The notes under the pieces are model-generated. The model saw only the letters and a program-made list of their open reading frames with translations, did no database searches and had not been told where the DNA came from. A stretch of DNA of 64,000 nucleotides from Phoebastria nigripes. Lineage: Eukaryota > Chordata > Aves > Procellariiformes > Diomedeidae. The stretch's first letter is position 1, and every line of letters begins with the position of its first letter. Below are positions 32,334 to 46,504 of the stretch, one piece after another. The DNA lies in contig JAYKAV010002553.1 of assembly GCA_035582835.1 (NCBI GenBank), positions 3,167,940 to 3,231,939 of the forward strand, read 5' to 3'. Both the position numbers and the translations under genes were made by a program.

Positions 32334-35300
32334 TTTCAAAGCTGCTGTTGAAGATCTTGTGTTGGGGTGAAATGCAAGAATTGTGTATGTTCATTATGCG
32401 GCTCTTTGGGAAAATCTTGGGTGGCTGGAGAAGTTTATGTAATCTACAGACTCAAGGAAAACGCTGCGTTATTAAAGTTCTTAGCAACCCTAAGTGCTAA
32501 AACTTAAAACAAACACCACCACCCCCCGCCACCCGCATTTATACACGCCCTGTTCCACTTCCCTAAAGCTGTTTAAATTGCCAGCTCCTGGAGAAGTTGC
32601 TTTCTCCTCTGTCCCTTCCATATCTCTTCCTCATGCTTAAATTTGATATACGTTTTGTTCCTCCAAAAGATTTCCCTCTGTGAAAGTCCCTCTGTGTGTG
32701 TTTAACAAAAGGTATTGTGAACACTGTTAAGCACAGAGTTGACTGGGATTTTTTGGAGGTAAAGTACAAAACCATTTTTTAAAAAAAGAAAAAAGTCCAA
32801 AGTGTAACAGTGCTATGTGACTTTTATCTTGGTGGCACTATGTCATAAATAGTTTCAACCTCAAATTGATCAGCTTTATGAGATCTCGGGACCTGCCCTG
32901 TTCCTAGTATGAATCTTGCATCAATTGTTGGGTCATATAAATGTGTTAATTGTTACCTTTTTTGTTCTTGATATTTTTTCGTAGAATTATAAAAGGTTTA
33001 TTGCACTAGCCCAGGATGTCCAGCTGAAATTATGCTGTGATCTTAACCCCTTTCCCCAAATACATCTCTGTTGCCTTTTGAAGTGAGTTTTGACAATGTT
33101 CCTTGAGATTTGGTAGTTGACCTGTTAAACGATGGAATGTTCTGTTTCACCTTGGCCGTTTGTAGAAGTCTTTAAGAATTTGTTCCTTCAATAAATACTG
33201 ATAAATAAATATGGGGAAGCAGAGTATGGGAAAATCCTTCTTGTTACTTCAGAAATACCCATTCATATTTAGTTCTGAAAGTAAATCTGAGGTGTGTGGG
33301 ATTCTCTGTGTTAGCATCATTCCCTGAGAAGTCATTCTAATACCACACAGTGTGGTAGTCAGAAAAAATAAAGCCTGTGGTTTGAACTAGTGCATTTGGC
33401 AATAAAAATGGCTTAAGTAATTAACTTTTCCCTCTTGTTTCTTGCTTCTGCAATAGGCCGCTCTGTTGGACTGTGGCTTCATGACGGTTTGTCAAACTAA
33501 GCTTGTGCTCTTAAGGGGAGCAAAAACACGGGAGACTGAAGGACCACCTTTGCCCACAGGGAGCCAATTCAGGGGAGCTGTGCTAGCAGAAAACATCATC
33601 TTTTGGAGGGAGTAGAATAATTTTCTGCTGGTATAGCTCAGTGAACTGGCTCGCTGTCGGGTCAAGCAAATACCAGTGCTAGCACAAGGAGGAGGGTGAC
33701 AGTGCATAGCTGGTTGAAAGGAAAAGAGTGAGAACACAGCAGCAGAGACACAGATCATCTTGAACTGTCACAGAGTTGCACCTTTGGTTGTGCCAGCACA
33801 GCTTTTTGTGGGAGGTAGCTCAGGGAACTGATCTGGCTTAAACCTTCCTTCCTCATTGTGTGTTTCAAGCCTCTTTTTTGGGGGGAAGGAGGTGGCACGG
33901 CTGGTGGGGGACAAGTCCTGAACAGTTCTGTTGATACAGTGATGCAATTGAGGGAGCAGCATGCCGTGGCCCGGAGGTGGAGGGAAGTGTGGAGAAGGGG
34001 TGTCTAAGCTCTCTTTGCAGTGAGATGCATTGGGCTGTTGAACCAAGGTGTAGGAGGGTAGCCAGGAGTGGCGCACAGTGTCTTGATGCCCTGGTAGGAC
34101 TTTGATTCTAGAGACACGATACACCAGATGATAACTATGTGATGCTGACATACGTGCTCTCTGTACCAATCTTGAGTGTTAGCATCTTTCTCAGTGGCCA
34201 AAAGCAGATACTTGGAGACAAATGTATGTGGTGATATTTTTTTTTTTTTCCCCTCCCCCCCTCCACCCCCCCTCTCCTAGCCTCCAGTCACTTGCTGTTC
34301 AGGCACTTGCTGAATTGGAAATGGTTGATGAGATCAGATCAGCTAAGGAATGGGGAGTCTGAGGGAGGAGAGAACCCGCAGATCCCTGAAACCCTCCTGA
34401 CACCTTTTATACAGGCAGTAATAGCATTGCAATGCTGTGTGGTTACTGGAGTGATAGTTTGAGGTGGTCGCATGCATTTCTACTAGATGGTGATGCTTGG
34501 CCCTTTGTTAAATATTAGCTGTACTCTTAGAGGCTCCCTGACTGAATTACAGCCTGTGTTGGGGGATGGGGGCAGGGAGGGAATGTAGCAGTGATCCTAG
34601 TTTTGGGAGCAAAATGATGATTTAAAGGGAAAGCCTGTAACATTCACATAAGATTTCCAATCATTGAGCTCTGTCAGTGTTTCATTGAGATGCTGCTTAG
34701 CTGTTGATTTTACTCTTAAGCTGTCAAAATAAGCTGAAGTAATTTTTTTTTTTTTTTTAAATGATTGTTGCTGGTGAAATACTGCAACCTAAGTACCTGA
34801 TCTGTTTCTGTGTACTAATTTGTTGAATAGTGGTGGTCTTCTATGACTGTAGATACTTAGGACTAAAGTGTGGATCCTGTGGAAGAAATATGATACATCA
34901 GGAAGTATTAGAAGCTAATATTAACCAAGAGAAGGTGTATAACAGTTGAATAATTCTGAAATCTTTATTACATTTTCTTATCTTGATTATTGCTTGGGTA
35001 TAGTTCCAGCCTGTATGTGATATGAATTAGCTGCTGCTTCCAAACAGTTAGCTGTGTTATCTCATTGTTTTGGAAGAAGGCTTGAGTCTCCAAGCGTTTA
35101 ACATGGTTCTAGTTCAAAGGGCAGATTGTATTTCTTTGTTCCAAAGTGGGAAAGCTTATTATAGCCCTGATGTTGATGAAAAATAATAATAAAAAGCAAG
35201 TTAAAGTAGGTGCTAAAGTAAAAGTTTAAATGTAGGGCTATTCTAAACTGGTATCTGTTTTAGATAAGCCCGCAGCCACGTCCCCAGCAAATGTCCAAGT

Positions 35301-37177
35301 GGTACTATTTGCTTTATTTCTACCTGCATGTAATGTAGATGCAGCTTGCAGCTTTTTAAATTAATATAAATCCATTGTACAGAAACTTTACAGTATAGTA
35401 GTTGAAGGCTTGTTCAAGAAGATCTGGTCTGCACACAAACATTTTTGCCTGTTGGCAGGATGGATACAGGGAGGGAGAATTACCCTTTTATGACAAAGTT
35501 ATGCCAGGAAAAAAATTGAAGCAGCTGTCATTTAAAAATAAAAATCTTTAGTTGTAAGGAGTGAAATTTACAGCTTGATATTTAGCTTTACTTTAAATGT
35601 GCATGGAAGGATGGTATGCATCTGAAGAACAGTAGAAGTTGAACTGCGGGAGACGAATCTAGATCGGTTTCAAATATCTCTTTGGATTCACTATAAATCA
35701 CTTCAGACTTGCCCTTGTTTCCCTATTTGCAAATGAAGAGTAACTTCTACCCTGACAGGGACAATGTCAACCAAACAAAAGCATATGAAAAGAAATCTTG
35801 ATAACCACTTCGTATTATACCATCTTGAGTTCTTCGTCTGGTGGCTGCGACATGAAATTTTGGACTAGGCCAAAGCACTTGGTTTGTTTCGCATTTCAAC
35901 AAAAATCTTTTTAATTTGTGTGAAGTAATAACTATCACTGCAAGGTGGGAGGTTTCCGTCTTGGGACATGTTCATCCTGCAGGAAGTATAGGGTTTTTTG
36001 ACTTAACTTTTAGCGAAGAGCTAATGACATTGAGAAATTCTATTAGAAGTGGATGAACTCTGAAAGTGAATTACGGTAATCCATTCTGTGCATGCAGGAA
36101 ATAGTCCAAATCCACCTAGATAAAATCTTTGTAGTATTTATATTGAGATATATATACTACGTATTTACAGCTTTGTGGTATGGCACCATTTTAAAAGAGT
36201 ACCCGAAGGACCATTCACATTTTTTGAGCCATTTTTGACAGTTTGTGCTGTATATTGATGATAATCTAAATACTGTTATGTACAGAAATGCAATAACTGC
36301 GCTTTAATTAAGAATGGATGATACACAATCCCATTTCTTGTGCTCAGTTGTCTAAATCCTCATTGCATAGTACTTAAATGGCTTAATGCTCTGCCATCTT
36401 AGGCTATCTTACATCCAGACAAGTACTGTCATGTGTTGTGGTTTTTTTTTTTGTCTGAGAACTTGTGGTCTTTCATGGCTAATATAAAATAACAATGAGA
36501 ATACTTCCTAAAAGTCAGTTTAGGCAAGGTTTGAGGGGGAAAAAAAGGCATTTAATAGGGTTAAAGAAAGGTAGCCCTGTCATACTAATTGGGGCGGAGG
36601 GGACACTACTGCAGTATTTTACATGGGACTTTCCAATCCTCTTCCTCACCCTCCTATGTATATATGTTTTTACTCTTAAGAGGATGAAGCATTGGTTCTT
36701 GAAGGTTACTGGGATGGATATTTCTAATTCTCTGAGAAATACAAGACTTTCAGGCTTTTCTGAGGGCAGGGTTGGATGGGATGGGCTGAGCCAATCTAGG
36801 CTCTACCTCTGGCCAAAAGGGGTGGTAGTGCTTGTTTTACTAAACTGACAGAAGACTCTGCAAAACCAGCTAATCTTCTGGTGATGCTTAGTAACCTGAG
36901 TCATCCTAGCTAGGAATGAGATGAGAGGAGAGCTCATTTGAAGCACTGGATGGGATCACATCCGTGGGGTGAAGGGAAGCNGAGAGAACAGAATAGCCTC
37001 CTCCAAAGGCAGGGAGTTTTCTGGTTTGCATCTTCTGTCTTATAACTGCACTACAGACTGTGGTTATGTTTGACAGCAGTGCTGTCTAAGCTGGCTTAAA
37101 TAGTCCCCTCTGTGCTGGCATAACTATGTGTGGCTGCTTGGTGAATCGATTCCCTGACTAGACCTGACTGGAAAATA

Positions 37178-37205
37178 GTCTTTTTTTTTTTTTTTTTTTT
37201 TTTTT
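37178..37205. repeat. Poly-T tract
   Basis: An uninterrupted run of about 28 T on the LCOR sense strand. No adjacent retrotransposon body is recognised. Confidence 0.8.
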
Positions 37206-40200
37206 CCTACAACATCTGCAGGGGATGGAGAGGCAGAGAATGAAGAGTTCAAGCTATTCAACTGGTGTTGTCACACATGCACAAATCCAAGTTGTCTCTC
37301 GCTGAATAAGTGCTAATTTCTGCATGCATCGTGTTCACTTATAGTGGCAGGAAGATTGCTTCATTCTCCCTCTTCAAAGCACCGTGGGTTATACCATACT
37401 CTCTCCCTGATAATGAGCTGTGGGCTTTGCTTTCCCAACCATGTTGGATGCTCTCATCCAGTACCTCCATTAATAAGTCGCAACTTTACACCACCTCTCC
37501 CCAGTACCTCTGCAGGCTTCTTGGGTTCCTCAGTTCTCTCCGATAAATCCATGTGGCCTCAGCTTCTTTTGGGAAATGAGAGCTTCAACTTCTTTCTTTT
37601 TTTCTTGGAGAATGCTGTACTGTTATTTCTCTGGACATCTCCAAGTCATTTACCTTTTACCTCAGATTTAGTTTGTCTTGTATGCTGTGTAGTATCGTGT
37701 GTTCTCTTATAGTGAGTTGACAAAAAAATTCAGCTCTCGAAGCTGAGTAGGAGATTTAAGCTACACATCAACACTGCTGGCACATGAAAGATGAAGTGGA
37801 GGTTATGGTGTTTCAACATTTCTGCAGGACACCACTTCCTACGTAGTAAAATTGCTATTAGATGATGTCTCCATCTGTTTTTTCCATTCCTCTTACAGAG
37901 AAGAGAAAAGATGGTACTCCTGTTGCATTTTCCAGAAGCAATGGCAAAGTGGCTGTACAGGGAAGACTTGCAGGGAGACAAAGGATGTTCCTTATGCCCT
38001 GAGGACCATGATATTTTATGGGAGGGAGAAGAGGGGGAGAAAAGAGGACTGGACAAGAGCCTAGTATTCATTAACAAAGGAAGCTTTCAGACACTGAATC
38101 CAGCAGTGTGGAAAGACATCAGAGGCCACCAGGCAATCTTAACTCTTGAGTTGAGTTTACTAATGAAAAATTTCCTGGTTTTCTTTGAACATTTTTTGCG
38201 TACGCTTATAGTACAGGCGTTTCACTATCTAGCTGGAGAATTGCGTAGATGAGTCTATCTGATGTGGTGGTCTTTCGCCCTCCTCTGCTGTTACTAGGTT
38301 AGGGTGGTGGTCATGTTTCGGAAGTGGAGTAACTGACAGAGTAGGAAGAGGAACAGGTAGTCAAGCTACAGAGTTCTTCATTTCTTGATTTCTTTTTTCG
38401 TTGGTTACACTAACAAAAGGATGTGAAAGTTTCAGCCCACACCCTGCAATTCCCCACTCTAATACTTCCAGGCCAGTACATAATGCTAATGGTCTTCACC
38501 CTGTTCTCCTGAGTACGTAGCAGTATCAGTCATTAGTCTGTAGCAATGTGCTGTTTGTCTCCCTTTGCTACTGTATGCGTGTTACAGGCGGCAGCTTGCT
38601 ATGTTACCTGTGTAACAGACTTTGAGTTCAGCCTCCTGCCTTGCAAGGACAGGCCAGTCCTGCAGCTGTTAAACTCTCTGCAGCAATTCATATGCACAAA
38701 GCTGTTATGTACTCTGCCTGTGCTTAATGTGCGGACAACCACGTGGGTCAGTTTTGAAACTTCGTCATGGGATAGCTACAGATTAGTCAGAGTAATGTGC
38801 TTGTATGCTTCAACCAGGGAGTCTCATGGCCAGAAGAGCCCTCTCTTAGCCTGTGCCTTGTGTCCTGCAGTCTTGGGCTTCTTAAGAAATATATAAATAT
38901 ATTGGAATACACAAAATTGATTGTGATTAGACCTTACTGGCTTTGTTTAAATGCTGATAGCAAACTGGCTTGCTTGGCTCTTGGCTTCTTTGGCAGTCCT
39001 TTTCGTGAACAAGTTGAAGATAAGCTAGTGTCGTAGCAGACCTTGTCTCAAGTTTGGTCATGTCCTGGGCTAAGATTCATAATTGTGGCAAAAATGATGA
39101 AAGCTGCTTTCTAGGTGATGCTTTATCATGATCTCTAGATGTGTTTCTGAAAACATGCTGTTGTATCCTCTGCGTGAAGAAACTTTTTGCAGAGGTGGAG
39201 ACTTAATAACTTCCATTTTGCTCTGCAAAAGCAAGAGGATAGGAAAGCATGGAGGTAATTTCCTTTTCTGACCTAAGAAAACTTAAAAGCAATCTTCTTA
39301 AAGCAGTGATTCCATTTACATCCTTTAGAAAAGGAGGAGCATAGCTACCTTATGCCTAGCTTTCTCTTTTATGTTTTGAAGTGATTAGTGAAACTTAAGT
39401 TTATATTATACTATAATCTCTCTTCTGGGGTTTCTCACAAGGGTCTTATTTCTTATGGATAAAACATCCATCTGATAGTCTTCACTTCCAAAACAGGCAG
39501 CAAGGAAAACTCCTTGTAGAAAAAACTTCTGCACTTTTGTTTCTATGATCGTTTCTTGATCTATTTGACCTCACTGCGAAGTAAGAGGAGTGCCCCTTGC
39601 TGGTTTTAAATGTCCTTTGGAAAAGTTGTACTCCTATTCAACTGAAAGTGGAATGTTTTGGTGACCTTAGTGATTATCATTTATCTGCATACTGTAGGTT
39701 ACTATCTTTCAAAATATTACAAGATTGAGTGAAGGATGGAAAATTGTGAGGGAAAAACTAGGTGTGAAATGTTGGTTATGTGTAGGTTTAGATGAGTATC
39801 CATACTTAAAATGTGTTGTGTAAGACAGGTGTACCGAACCTTTGTAAAAATGAAGTGTCAAAGTCTCTTGGAGGGGGAAAAAGTAACTTTTTCCCTGAAA
39901 TGTTTCCCATGAATGTTTAGGTTATTCTAGCTTATACTTGGGGGACAAAATTATAGCAAGTATAACACTAATTTTGGTGTTTCTGGTTAAATGCTTAACT
40001 ACTGCCCACACATTTCTCCTGTTTTTTATACTTTTCTGTCCTCCTTGTCATCCTGTGCGTTCATACAAAGTAATAAAAATGTAATCATCTGGAACTGTAT
40101 GGTCAGATGCTACGAGAACCTAGTTCTCATATCTTACAGGAGAGTTTTTGTAAACTCTTCACAAAATCTAATCCCTTGGTCTTGCCTCTGCAATTTTTCT

Positions 40201-40374
40201 TTAGTGATGTGCAGCGATTTGGGAGTGAACGGCTTCAGTGCTCAGTTGTGACAGGCCACGCGGAGGTCCATTTTGCGTATGATCTTTTGGGTTCAGCAGG
40301 AATGCCGTATTTATCTCTTGAACAAGCCTAACCCATTGAGGGAAGAACTGTGTTTTGCCAGGGCCCTCTTAAAC

Positions 40375-40493
40375 CAGTGGTTTTCAACCTGGAGTTGGCA
40401 AGAAGCAACTGTGGAAAAACAAGGCTGTTGCCAATGGTTTAAATTGCGTGGGATCTTTATGCTTTTCAGGAGCCCACAGTTTGAAAATTACTG
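40375..40493. mobile_element. 119-bp hAT-type MITE (MER5/Charlie-like)
   Basis: The element begins CAGTGGTTTTCAACCTG and ends with CAGTTTGAAAATTACTG, whose reverse complement CAGTAATTTTCAAACTG matches the start at 13 of 17 positions. The CAGTGGTTCTCAA-type terminus is characteristic of non-autonomous hAT elements in amniotes. The flanks CTCTTAAA and CTCTAAA resemble an imperfect 8-bp target duplication of the hAT consensus type (NTCTAGAN). Confidence 0.7.
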
Positions 40494-43229
40494 CTCTAAA
40501 TGATTTGTAAACAAGGGATGTTTTTCCTTTCCAAGGTGGCTGTAGGTGTTAAAGAGTATGAGCTGATATTTAGTCATCTATTAGATTAGGATTGAGTTTT
40601 ATCTTTCCTTTCTCTTCTCATACCTAACCATTTAAAAGTATATTTTATCCAAAAATGGATATCACAGAGGAGACTAACCCTGGAAAACTTCAACCTGAAA
40701 GCTGACTTCTGGAAAAAGGTTAGAGTGGCATTAAGTAGGTCTGTTCTAAGTGCTGCACTCCCTATACTCAGGGCTTCTGTATTTTTCCCTTCCAAGAACG
40801 TTGCTGTGAAGGCCAAACTCCTGCTACAGAGTTTGTGTTGGATCTGAAGATTTCATTAGCAATCCTCCCTTACATGGTTGTGAAGGGAACTTTGAATACA
40901 CGGGCTTGAGTGTAAACTGATGTAGTCTCAGTGCCATGCATTGGCAGATACCCTGAAACAACAGGTAAACTGCCTTTCTTGTCTCGGAGGACATGGAGTT
41001 ATTTATTTTAGTGGCTAAAAGCTGTTTGAAGTATGGAATGGACACTAAGCTGTTTGGTAATCCCTGGGTGCACTGCTGTTCTGGGTATCAAAGCCCAAAT
41101 AGTCTCCATCCTGACCACTCTTCCAGCTCACTCTATTTTACTAGAACCATAGCTGAGGTCACAGACTGAGCATCCTAACAGTACAAAATTGAATATAGAG
41201 TTCAGAGGTTACTCTGCTCAACAAGTTACTCAGTTTCAAATTGGATTAAAAATTGACTTCGTACATTAAAGATGTTGCAGAAGTGTAATCTACTTTGCCA
41301 TGGAGGCTGCACTCCTTGCCTATAACNGATTGGTTCTTGTTCCTAAATCATCTGTTTACCTCTGACTAATCTTGAATTCGTATCTTCCTGCTGCTTGTAC
41401 TTTGAACTGAATTTTGTGCTCCAAATAAGAACAGCAGATAGGGCTTTAAATTTTCTCAACCCCTCGTAGCTCAAGGACAGCTCCTGCCCCTAGGATAGGA
41501 AATGCCTTATGCAGCTTTATGTATAATGGGAGATGGTGGAGGGGAAGGCATGTAGGGAGAAGTTGATCACAGCTGCTTTGGTCTATACTTACTGGCATGT
41601 TGATGAACTTTAGCAGCTAAATGCACTTGTGATGACACCTCACAAACTTCAGAAAGTAAGCAGCTATCTTTGGAAACTTTTTTTTTTTTCCCCCAGGACT
41701 AAAACTACTAAACCTACTTTAAAAAAAAAAAAAAGTTATGCAAAACCACTAATTCCCAAGAAACCAGCACCTTCTGCTTATCATGCTCATGGGCATTTCA
41801 GCATCCTAACCCTAAATCCTGCTTGATGTTCCTTCCTGTCTGTCGTCTTCTAGTATGTGGAACTTGGGAGGGCTTTCCATTGCTGTAAGGGAAGAGGAAT
41901 AGTTCTTTCATATTCAGTTTGGGGGAAGACATGAGCGATTCTCTGATCTCATCTTTAAGGCAGATAGATCTTTGCTCTCAGCATGCTATGGTGCTGCCCA
42001 GGAGGGTTTTCATGATTCTGTAAGCAGCAGGCAGAGCTAATTTCAGAGCTGGTTTGTACTGGCAGACTTGCAGGGTTAAGAGTTTATGGCATAGTTTTGA
42101 GATTCTGTTGGTAGTGGCAACACTTTCTTTAAAAAGAAAAAAAAATTAAAGAATTCTTGCTCTGAACACTGGTTTGCTGCCCCATAGTTTTGCCAGTGCA
42201 GCTATATCGGGGTCTGTTTGTAAGCTGGGTCCTGAAGTCAAGGTTTGATAAGCCTTGGCTTTAGTGAGAGGTCCGAGGTTAGGCTGAGCAGGGTGCGTGG
42301 GACCTTAGCTGTGAGCAGGCCAGAACGAAAGCCATGGATGTGGGTATGTGGAGGAATCTGTACAAGTGGTGTCCTGTGCCTCTGAACTACAAACTGTCGA
42401 TTTGCAGTGGCTGCGAAAGGGCACTGGTGCCGGCTGGAGCAGCTTGTGGTTAGGTGTGACAAGTGAGGCTCTCCTGTGGGCAAATTCCTGCTTTCTGCCA
42501 GCATGGCAGCCAGCATGCAAATGGGCTTTGGCTGTTAGTGCAATAACTAGCTCACTCTCTGCTGTCAGTCCACACTCAGTGTAGGGTTGGGGGCTAAAGC
42601 TGAGTGAGTCAGATGGTCTTGGGAATATGATCCTTTGCTTCAGGTGGCCTCACAGAAGGTCATAAGCTTACTCTCATTTTCAAAATGACATGCAAAATAC
42701 TTGTCTACAGACTTTCAATCTCCTTGGTAATGCATTCTTTTACTCAGGTGGCTCTTCCCTGTTAGTTCAGTCTGAGGGGAGGTAGACAAGATAGAGCCAA
42801 ATATGAGCTAATGGGACATCATAGCCTTGAAATATCCCAAGAGTCTTTCCTCTCAGAACCAGTGAAGGAAAATGAGTATCTCTCTAAAACTAGGTCTCTC
42901 TTGAAAATCCAGATTTAGCGTAAATGAGGGTCAAACTTCACAAAGAATGCTTTTAGAAAAGGAGATGATAAACTTAATAGCTGTATAATTACTTGCCTTG
43001 TTTGAATCCACGGAAGGAATGTAAAGGTGCATCTAAACCAAAGAGTTAAAAAGTTTTTATTGTTCTGCCTCTGGATTAAGTTGGCTGAGAGTGCCATACT
43101 AAATGGTATAGTTAGCTTAGTTGAGAGGTGTCTCTGTGAAATCCAGAGACAAGAAAAAATGGAAGTAAACCAGAGCAATGAAATAAATTTTGCATAAAAA
43201 TATAGCCTTAAATAGATGTTTCTAGTGGT

Positions 43230-43325
43230 GTGGTGGTTGGGGTTTTTTGTTTGTTTGTTTTGGGGTTTTTTGGGGTGTGATTTTTTTCTTCCTCTCTTTC
43301 TTTTTCTTTCTCTTTTTTTGATGGG
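43230..43325 (+). repeat. T/G-rich then T/C-rich low-complexity tract
   Basis: GTTTGTTTGTTTTGGGG and TTTTTTGGGG blocks grade into a polypyrimidine stretch. Similar G/T tracts occur at 22313-22390, 43625-43665, 54498-54565, 58088-58172 and 63100-63145, always with T and G on the plus strand. Confidence 0.75.
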
Positions 43326-46300
43326 GTGGGCGTAAGCGTAACTAAGAGATGTGTCTGAAGGGAAATCATGGCTATTTAGTTTTAAGGTACTGGAACTACA
43401 GACTAAACTCTGATAGTCTTCCAAATACATCTTAAAGCATTTTTGGGAAATGGACAAAATATTTCCCACTCTAGCTGAAAAACAGTTTCAGGTAAGTACC
43501 TGTCATCTTCCCATGAGAGAGAAAGTAGTATATTCTTTTGAAGCCTTTGCTTATTAAAGTTCTAGCGTGAAACTTGGGGGATAGTGTTTGGGGAGAGACT
43601 GGTGGGAGAAGGCAGGCAGGTTCTGTGGGGTTTTTTTTGTGGGTTTTTTTTTGTTTTGTTTTAAAGCTTAGCCAAATAGAAGTTACCTGGGAAAAGCTAT
43701 TCTAAAAGCTTATTGGTTTCAGTTAATGAATTAAGGGTTAGGACAGCATAGAGACTTGCCTAGATAGATTCATCAGAGAACCTTTCTTTTAAGGAAATCA
43801 ACATCAGAAAATGGTCCTCAAAAATATTTAATAGAACCACTGTTGGCTTTTGAACCATGAGTTATTCTTTTTCCAGAATAATGTTAAACATTGTGCTGTC
43901 TTTTTTTTTTTAACTGTATTGCATCACGGTAATGTAAGTGAGTTTGTAGAGGGTCACATTTCTGAAAAGGCATGAAGTTATTCTCTGTGCAAAATCACTA
44001 TTTTAGTGGAAAATATTGAAATGTATTGATTATAGTTTATATATCCTAAACTTGATGTCTAGTGTGCGTAGAAGATGCTACAGGAAACATTCAGTAGACT
44101 TTTTTTCCCTTTTAAATAACTGAGAGGTTATGCTAGAGCAACTGTAATAAAGCATTTCACCCTGACTTTGAAGAAACTGCAAGTCCACCTACAGACCTTG
44201 CCAAACTGTGCAAATTTGCATTGCATTTATACTAGGTACAGGTTTGGGCAATGACTCTGATGGTAATTTCTGAGAAATCACAATTTTACGTCTTTTAACC
44301 TAAATGAGCAGTAAGGGAGAGTACAGTTGTTAAATGCTGGCCAATATGGAAGATCCTTCGGGAAAGGTCTTGGTTCCACCACAGGAAAATAGAATACGCA
44401 TCCAAGGGATGCATAGCAGTGGAAGTGAATTTTCTTGTAAAAACACAATTCATGGTTACACAGTAGTTTTTAATCTAGTGTAGATTTAAAATGCTGCAGA
44501 GAAGGGTGATCATACCACCCCCTTTGTGCTAGTGCCCTCACTTTTGTGTAGATGCGTAGTGGGTTGGATCAGGGAACTGATCCCTGAACCATCTTGTCGT
44601 GTTACCATGCAAATGCAAGATGAGGGAGCATCTGGGGGGGTGGGGAGGATGAGTGGGATCAGCTCTTTCAGTGGAGAGGTGGATTTATCATGGATTAAAG
44701 TGCCAGGTGATCAGTAATCATAGGTTCAAAACATTGAAGACATGCTGCAGAATGGACTTCGTGGTCTACAGTAACCTTCAGTTTGCAGTAATCTGTCTTC
44801 TACTAACTTGGGACAAGTGAGTTGTGGAATTTTGAGTCATCTTACTCTGCTTCTCATAATTAACAATTTACATAGTATATTTTGCAATCATACATTTTAC
44901 ATGCACACACATTTTACTGCTGTTGAATTTTTTTCCCTCCTTTAAAGCACTTGAGTCAGGCAAGCCTCATTCTTCTCTTGGTGCTGCCTTGCTAGGGAAT
45001 GTGCCATAAGTTACAGTCTGTCTCCAGTGAGTAGGTAAAAATCTTTTATCCAATGTGTGTGTTCTTCATAAAACTAACAGAAAATTACAGAGAAAGTGAT
45101 GCTGTAATGGAGACATTAGGATCATCACTAGTTGCTGTCAGCAAAATGTGGTTTTTGGAGATCAAAACGGCTGAATCTACCTTTATATCCCCTAGTAGTG
45201 GTTCTCATAGGTATTTCTTGGTTCTGGTTCCTACAGCATAACGGTAATCTTAATTCTTCTCCTTTTGGATTAGAGTCAGCACACTTTTGAATGTTAGCCT
45301 AAAGGAAGGGTTTCTGTTTACCCGTTTGGGTGATCTGCATGTTTGGGCTTTAAGGAAATGACAACAATCCCTGCTAGAATACCATACACCTTTAGGTTTA
45401 TGATGCTAATTGGAGAGATGGGCCGGTGCTGAAACAGCTTGTTTAGGGGCAGCGCTCTCCCAAATGGCAGAGGCAGTAGGTTTCTAGCCATGGAAACCTC
45501 CTGAGGGTAGTTGACCCCTCATTACACCAGACCACTGTGAAGCATTCTTGGTTTAGTTCAGTATCTTCCCTTTTCATCGAGGAAACAATCCCTACCACAG
45601 AGGATACATGGGTTGATCACAAGATGCATGAGTCGAGCAGGTTTGGACTGGGCTTTCCATGTGGTCAGCCAGTCAGGATGCATATTCATCACAGCTACTG
45701 GTTTAGGGATTTTGTGTTTAGACAAGGTTGAAAGTTGTCATAGAGCTTGCTTCCAAATAGGAGTCACCAGGGCAAAAAACCACATAGAGCTAAGGGCACT
45801 TCAGCACTTAAGCTGAATTCTTCTGCTGAGATTTGTCAGCCAGCAACTCAGACGGTTGACCAAGGAGTACAACAGAACTATGTCAGACGAGCATGGTGTT
45901 TGGGAGAGAGAACTGGAATAAGAACCATTCCCAGGACACATCTCTTCGCTCATTCAGCAGTAGATCCCTTTGCCTTCCTTTGGAGCTTTGTGATCCGTGC
46001 GGTGGTCTCTCCTGCAGGAGCACGAATCTGGGCTGCTCCTGTACGTCTTGTCTGTTCTCAGCAGCACACTGTGCAAAAACCTATGCAGCGCATAGTATTG
46101 TTGACTCTAGCTCCTTTCTGTTCTAATAGACCTTGATTCTCCAGCGTCTTCACTGTAATACACATCTCCCATGTTTTTCACTTAAAAGGAGTCCAAGGCA
46201 GTTACACATCTAACAAATCGGAGTAAGTGCATGCTCTGTTCTTGAACAGTCTCTTAAGCAGTAGCTACACTTCTAGTTCCTAAGCAGATGTACTCTGGGA

Positions 46301-46463
46301 TTTGCTGGGCATGCTTTTCATGATGGCATTGCTTAAGGCAACCCCTTGTGTGGCCACTTACACTTTGCCCTTATCGGAATTGGGATTCTGGGCTAGTTAA
46401 ACCTTTGTCTTAACCCTGAACAGCCATTGTTATACAAGATGAACTTGCAGAAGTTACTATTTT

Positions 46464-46504
46464 AAAAAAAAAAAAAAAAAAAAAAGGTGGGGTGGGGGGG
46501 TTGC
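46464..46504 (+). repeat. Poly-A followed by G-rich tract
   Basis: About 22 A are followed by GGTGGGGTGGGGGGGTTG. It is one of only a few long A-runs on the sense strand in this intron. Confidence 0.75.

Noticed and set aside
45195..45215. GTGGTTCTCA near 45196 as a second hAT terminus
   Set aside because: No matching inverted terminus or target duplication lies nearby.
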